Assembly (NCBI GenBank): GCA_910586195.1
Contig: CAJUHO010000029.1
Location: 1-15,548 of the forward strand
DNA from: an uncultured Bacilli bacterium
GTDB lineage: Bacteria > Bacillota_I > Bacilli_A > RF39 > UBA660
Direction of reading: 5' to 3'
DNA: 15,548 nt
Shown here: positions 12,241 to 15,548 of the stretch, one piece after another
Numbering within the stretch: position 1 is the first letter of the stretch
Layout: every line of letters begins with the position of its first letter
Position numbers and translations under genes: made by a program
The notes under the pieces: generated by a model
The model's input: only the letters and a program-made list of their open reading frames with translations
The model's database searches: none
What the model was told of the DNA's origin: nothing

Positions 12241-13188
12241 ATGCTAAGAAGAAAAGCAATTCGTAAAATATTTGTAACGACTTTAACTGCTTTTGTTTTA
12301 TTAGTGGTTTATATTGTTCCAACATTAGATAGTACTAGGACGGTACAGACAAATATGGAAGTTGAATATATTACAGGGCTTGGTACAAATCATATTTATT
12401 TGTTAGATGAAAATAATTTATTAGTTAAAACAAATATTTTATTGGATACTACAGATAAAATAGAACAGGTTAAAACAATTTTGTATAACTTAAAAATGAA
12501 AGAAAATGCTAAATTTCCGACAGGACTTTCTGCCTATATTCCAGAAAAGGTAAAAGTGTTAGAAGTAAGTTATAAAGATAACATTGTAAATGTCAATTTC
12601 TCAAAGGACTTTTTGGAGATTCCAATGGAGTTAGAGGAGAGAATTATAGAGGGAATTAGTTATAGTATTTTAGATTTAGATAAGGTAGAAGGACTTAAAA
12701 TTTTAGTAGATAATGAAAGTTTAACTTATTATCCTCAGAGTAAAAATAAGCTTCCAGCTGTAATTACTAAGGAGATTGGAATTAATAAAAAATATGATAT
12801 TAATAGTCGCAATCATATTAATAAGGTAGTTATTTATTATTTAGAAAATATTGATAATCAGTCTTTTTATGTGCCTGTTACTAAATATATTAATAATGAA
12901 AAAGAAAAAATCGAAGTAATTGTAGAGGAGTTATCATCCAAATATATATATGAAGATAATTTAATGAGTTTTATTCATAATAATTTGGAATTATTAAGTT
13001 ATGAAGAAAAAGAAAATATGATGGTTTTAGACTTTAATCAGTATTTATTTGATAAAGAAGATAAAATTTTAGAAGAGGTACTTTATACGCTTTCTTATTC
13101 AGTTTTTGATAATTATGATGTTAATTGTATTTTATATAAAGTAGATGGGCAGATTATAAAAGAAGTATCATCTAAGGAACTACATTAA
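12241..13188 (+). CDS. gerM: GerM-domain sporulation and germination protein
   Basis: GerM is a mother-cell protein at the forespore membrane. In B. subtilis it affects peptidoglycan during engulfment, spore germination and stability of the SpoIIIAH-SpoIIQ channel. This 315-residue protein has one N-terminal helix (about 10-27) and two GerM-like repeats, about residues 50-165 and 195-305. The recurring core is an NIVNVNFSKDFLE-type strand in the first repeat and MMVLDFNQYLF in the second. No lipobox cysteine follows the N-terminal helix, so it would be helix-anchored rather than a lipoprotein as I recall for B. subtilis. AGGTGAT precedes the start. No good sporulation promoter was found directly upstream. 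Confidence 0.88.
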   Translation: MLRRKAIRKIFVTTLTAFVLLVVYIVPTLDSTRTVQTNMEVEYITGLGTNHIYLLDENNLLVKTNILLDTTDKIEQVKTILYNLKMKENAKFPTGLSAYIPEKVKVLEVSYKDNIVNVNFSKDFLEIPMELEERIIEGISYSILDLDKVEGLKILVDNESLTYYPQSKNKLPAVITKEIGINKKYDINSRNHINKVVIYYLENIDNQSFYVPVTKYINNEKEKIEVIVEELSSKYIYEDNLMSFIHNNLELLSYEEKENMMVLDFNQYLFDKEDKILEEVLYTLSYSVFDNYDVNCILYKVDGQIIKEVSSKELH

Positions 13189-13201
13189 TAGGAAATGAAA
13201 A

Positions 13202-13227
13202 AAAAGGATTGCATCCTTTTCTTTTAT
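13202..13227 (+). terminator. Terminator after gerM
   Basis: AAAAGGAT and ATCCTTTT form an 8-bp stem with a TGC loop, followed by a T-rich tract. It closes the sporulation block. Confidence 0.7.
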
Positions 13228-13336
13228 GTTGTATAATGAATTATAGTTTGATTATATATTCTGTATAATCTGGCAACTATGAAAAAATATTATATTCAAG
13301 AAATGTATGACAATTTAGTTTGGAAATGATTTATAC

Positions 13337-13413
13337 GTCCTAGTAGCTCAGCTGGATAGAGCATCGCCCTTCTAAGGCGAGAGTCAGGGGTTCGAATCCC
13401 TTCTGGGACACCA
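13337..13413 (+). tRNA. tRNA-Arg (anticodon UCU), CCA encoded
   Basis: The cloverleaf has acceptor GTCCTAG/CTGGGAC, D stem GCTC/GAGC, anticodon stem TCGCC/GGCGA, T stem AGGGG/CCCTT with loop TTCGAAT, discriminator A and encoded CCA. The loop CTTCTAA gives anticodon TCT, reading AGA, a major arginine codon in AT-rich genomes. Two TATAAT hexamers lie upstream (13232-13237 and 13264-13269), each preceded directly by TG, but neither has a properly spaced -35. Confidence 0.96.
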
Positions 13414-13425
13414 CTTTGAAGTTTA

Positions 13426-13449
13426 AGAGCTTTTGAAAGCTCTTTTTTT
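13426..13449 (+). terminator. Terminator after tRNA-Arg
   Basis: A stem based on GAGCTT/AAGCTC is followed by seven T residues, 12 bp after the tRNA CCA end. Confidence 0.85.
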
Positions 13450-13655
13450 GTTGATAAATCAAGTGGTTTGAAATAATTTGGAATTTGAGTTTTAATATAT
13501 TCACGGTTTTGATATGGTATTTTTCAAATAAAAAAATGTGTATATAAATGATATATAATGATAAAATAATACTAAATCTTTATGGTAAGTATATATTTTT
13601 TATTTTTACAAAAAGAACTATAGTCTAGATTAGTAAGTTTGAGGGATGAAATTGT

Positions 13656-14235
13656 ATGGTAATGTGAAATCCTTGGCGAAGATGTAAAAAATGTAGTAAT
13701 GGATGTTTATATCGCTATATTTATAGAGGAGACTTAAAAAGAAATGTGAATATTAGTGAATCGTAAAGACAAAGGATTTTGAAAAAAATCATAGAAAAAT
13801 TAAAAATGGCGAGTTTAAAATGAAATCAGGTATTATTTATTTGTGTTTTTCGGCTGATTTTCTAATTGAAGAGGTAGATTGTTGACGTGAGTATTGCTGG
13901 AATATGATAAGAGAAAGGCACGATATTCCAAATGATTAGAATGATGGATAAGATAACGTTGCTGTATGCTGTACTATTGAAGATTAAAAATGCTGATTAT
14001 AAATTATCAATATTTAAAGATTTACCAATAAAACATAAACGTATCGCAGCGCAGCCACTATTAGAGAAGATAAATATAAAAAATATCTTGAAACAATCGA
14101 ACTTGTATTGGTTGGTGGGGAATCTGATATAAATGTGGAACTTATTTTATAAAAGATGGAAAGCAATATAAATTACAAGCAAAAGATTTGGTTAGACAAG
14201 CAAAATTAGCAGATGTTGATTATAGGAAAAATTAG
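13656..14235 (+). pseudogene. Decayed DUF5131 (phage Gp37/Gp68 family) gene
   Basis: Fragments of one protein run in order through changing frames. They include NPWRRCKKCSNGC (from 13668), YIYRGDLKRN, KMKSGIIYLCFSADFLIEE (about 13815-13873), MIRERHDIPND, DNVAVCCTIED, ADYKLSIFKDLPIKHKR, LVLVGGESD (to 14126) and CGTYFIKDGKQYKL (from 14134) to a final TAG. These follow the DUF5131 layout as I know it. Stop codons replace expected Trp, Tyr or Gln codons, and there are several frame changes. The segment with LFLTKRI is missing, as are about 25 codons after GGESD. A cysteine of the N-terminal cluster is Arg. About 240 codons would be expected; only about 190 codon-equivalents remain. An intact start context (GAGGGA before ATG) persists. 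Intact members are linked to phages and mobile DNA; their function is not established. Confidence 0.85.
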
Positions 14236-14443
14236 TAAATATATTATATATAATAAACATAGATGAATTAAGTAATTAAAAATATTTTTAATAATATAAT
14301 ACTATGAATTAAAAATTTTATTCAATGATAATTAATTATTGGCAAATTCATATTAATATGATAAACTTTAGTTAGTAAAAATTATTATAATAGTGAGCAA
14401 GAATTATAATTAATAAAAGTTTGATATGGGAGTGAGTAGGAAT
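14236..14443 (+). other. AT-rich upstream region of the cohesin-dockerin gene
   Basis: No gene is seen. TATAAT hexamers at 14386-14391 and 14405-14410 are candidate -10 elements for the next gene, but neither has a convincing -35 at 17 bp. Most of the stretch is featureless A/T. Confidence 0.4.
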
Positions 14444-15548
14444 ATGAAAAAAGTTATAATTAGCTTAATAATATTTTTTATGTCAAATTTAATTGTAATT
14501 AATACGGTATCTGCTATTACGACAGTAGATGTCAAGTTAAATACTGATATGAAAGAATTAAAAGCAGGTGACAAGGTAGTAGTAACGCTTAAACTTGATA
14601 ATCTAAAAGAGGTAAAAAAAGGAGTAAATGCCTACAAAGCGACTTTAGATTATGATAAAAGTATCTTTGAAGAGGTAATTCAAAGTGATTTTACGTGTTT
14701 AAATAGTTGGGAAGAACTAAAGTATAATCCAGAAAATGGAGAGTTTATTGCAATCAAAAGAGCTGGCACTAAAAATGATGAAGAAGTAGCTAAAATTACA
14801 TTAAAAGTAAAAAATAATGTGGCTGCAACTAAGACTGTAGTTAAAGTTAAGAATATAGAAACTTCAGAGGGAAAAGGAGATATATTATTAAAAGAGTCTA
14901 GTGCCTCTTTAAATGTAATAAAAGAACAGCACGAAGTACCTACAGTGCCAAGTGATAAAGGGGATTCTGGAAGTAATGGAAATACAGGAAAAAATCCAAT
15001 ATTTTCTGGAAATATATCGGGTTCAATAGTAGGGAGCAACGTGAAACCAAATGATAATAATTTGCAAAATCAAGAAGAGGATTCTAATAAAAACCAAATA
15101 ACAGAACCAGATGAGTCAAAACCATCACCACCAAAAGTAGATAATAAGGGTAGTGATAAACCAATTAAAAAGACTACAAAAACATACTCTTTGATATATG
15201 TATTAATATTAGTTGAAATAATAATTGCTGTTATAATTATTCTATATTTCTATAAGAAAAACAAAAAAATTATTGCAGATAAAAAACATATGATATTTTT
15301 CATAGCTGGTATATTATTTGTTGAATTTATCGGAACGACAGCTGTATTTGCTTATAGTTTTGCACAAAAGGGTGAGTTAAATGGAGACTCAAAAATAAAT
15401 TATGCTGATGCAAGTTTATTAATGTTACACCTAGTAGATTTAAAAAAATTACCAGATGACAAACTAGAAAATGCAGATATGAATAGCGATGGGAAAATTA
15501 CTATAACAGATTTAAGTATTTTAATTCAAAAATTAGAAAATTCATTAT
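14444..15548 (+). CDS. Membrane-anchored cohesin-like and dockerin-like protein (3' partial)
   Basis: The frame runs off the window end after 368 codons. A signal peptide (about 1-24, ending VSA) is followed by a beta-rich domain at about 25-160, with TTVDVKLNTD, GDKVVVTLKLDNL and KATLDYDKSIFEEV. This is the pattern of cohesin-type domains. A Pro/Asn/Ser/Gly-rich linker spans about 165-245. Two hydrophobic helices follow (about 249-269 and 283-304), joined by a basic loop. The end is a type I dockerin-like pair of calcium loops, ELNGDSKINYAD (311-322) and DMNSDGKITITD (345-356). With two helices, both binding domains would face outside, the loop inside. GGGAGTGAGTAGGA precedes the ATG. Its partners are unknown. 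A role in cell-surface assembly is inferred from the domains, and the decayed gene upstream gives no clue. Confidence 0.82.
   Translation, partial: MKKVIISLIIFFMSNLIVINTVSAITTVDVKLNTDMKELKAGDKVVVTLKLDNLKEVKKGVNAYKATLDYDKSIFEEVIQSDFTCLNSWEELKYNPENGEFIAIKRAGTKNDEEVAKITLKVKNNVAATKTVVKVKNIETSEGKGDILLKESSASLNVIKEQHEVPTVPSDKGDSGSNGNTGKNPIFSGNISGSIVGSNVKPNDNNLQNQEEDSNKNQITEPDESKPSPPKVDNKGSDKPIKKTTKTYSLIYVLILVEIIIAVIIILYFYKKNKKIIADKKHMIFFIAGILFVEFIGTTAVFAYSFAQKGELNGDSKINYADASLLMLHLVDLKKLPDDKLENADMNSDGKITITDLSILIQKLENSL

Noticed and set aside
13932..14132. Free-standing 66-codon gene
   Set aside because: Its middle part is the ADYKLSIFKDLPIKHKR segment of the DUF5131 remnant; both ends are out-of-frame readings of it.
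13656..14235. TGA codons at conserved Trp positions suggesting a code-4 (TGA = Trp) organism
   Set aside because: TGA ends the TetR and ucpA genes at their expected C-termini. The same remnant also has TAA and TAG in place of sense codons plus frame changes, so it is a pseudogene under the standard code.
14680..15039. 119-codon minus-strand frame
   Set aside because: It is a shadow of the cohesin-dockerin gene, which has a signal peptide, domains and a ribosome site on the plus strand.

Overview
The window comes from a low-GC, endospore-forming Firmicute, most likely an uncultured or gut-type member of the Bacilli or a neighbouring lineage. The base composition is strongly AT-rich and Shine-Dalgarno sites are clear. 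A GerE-type regulator sits beside SpoIIGA, SigE, SpoIIIAH and GerM homologues. TGA terminates ordinary genes here, so the standard bacterial code applies and this is not a code-4 mollicute. The organism is inferred from gene content only.

Positions 1-2930: the 3' end of a cysteine-rich secreted or surface protein is followed by a tRNA-Gln(CUG) only 27 bp upstream of gltX. After gltX comes a structured 110-bp element with its own promoter-like sequence and a terminator, then a tRNA-Glu(CUC). The glutamyl-tRNA synthetase gene is thus flanked by the two kinds of tRNA that a non-discriminating GluRS would charge.

Positions 2930-7940: a translationally coupled efflux operon, TetR regulator plus two half-transporters of a heterodimeric ABC exporter. 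Its promoter carries two 15-bp operators in exact inverted orientation. The first subunit has a large extracellular insertion and a degenerate ATPase site; the second has an intact one.

Positions 7980-8960: a glyoxalase-II-like metallo-beta-lactamase-fold hydrolase and a small unknown membrane protein, closed by a good terminator.

Positions 8981-13225: a compact mother-cell sporulation block: spoIIGA and sigE (overlapping), a UcpA-like short-chain dehydrogenase where sigG often lies, an orphan spoIIIAH, gerE and gerM. SpoIIGA would activate pro-SigE. A SigE-type promoter lies before spoIIIAH and a SigE/SigK-type -10 before gerE, so the block probably contains its own regulatory cascade.

Positions 13226-15548: tRNA-Arg(UCU), then a heavily decayed DUF5131 (phage Gp37/Gp68 family) pseudogene. 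Last is an open-ended gene for a membrane-anchored protein with an N-terminal cohesin-like domain and a C-terminal dockerin-like domain, cut by the window end.

The least expected items are the gltX/tRNA arrangement with the intervening RNA element, the cohesin-dockerin membrane protein, the orphan spoIIIAH/gerE/gerM cluster with visible sporulation promoters, and the DUF5131 remnant. No CRISPR array, insertion sequence or intact phage gene was seen.
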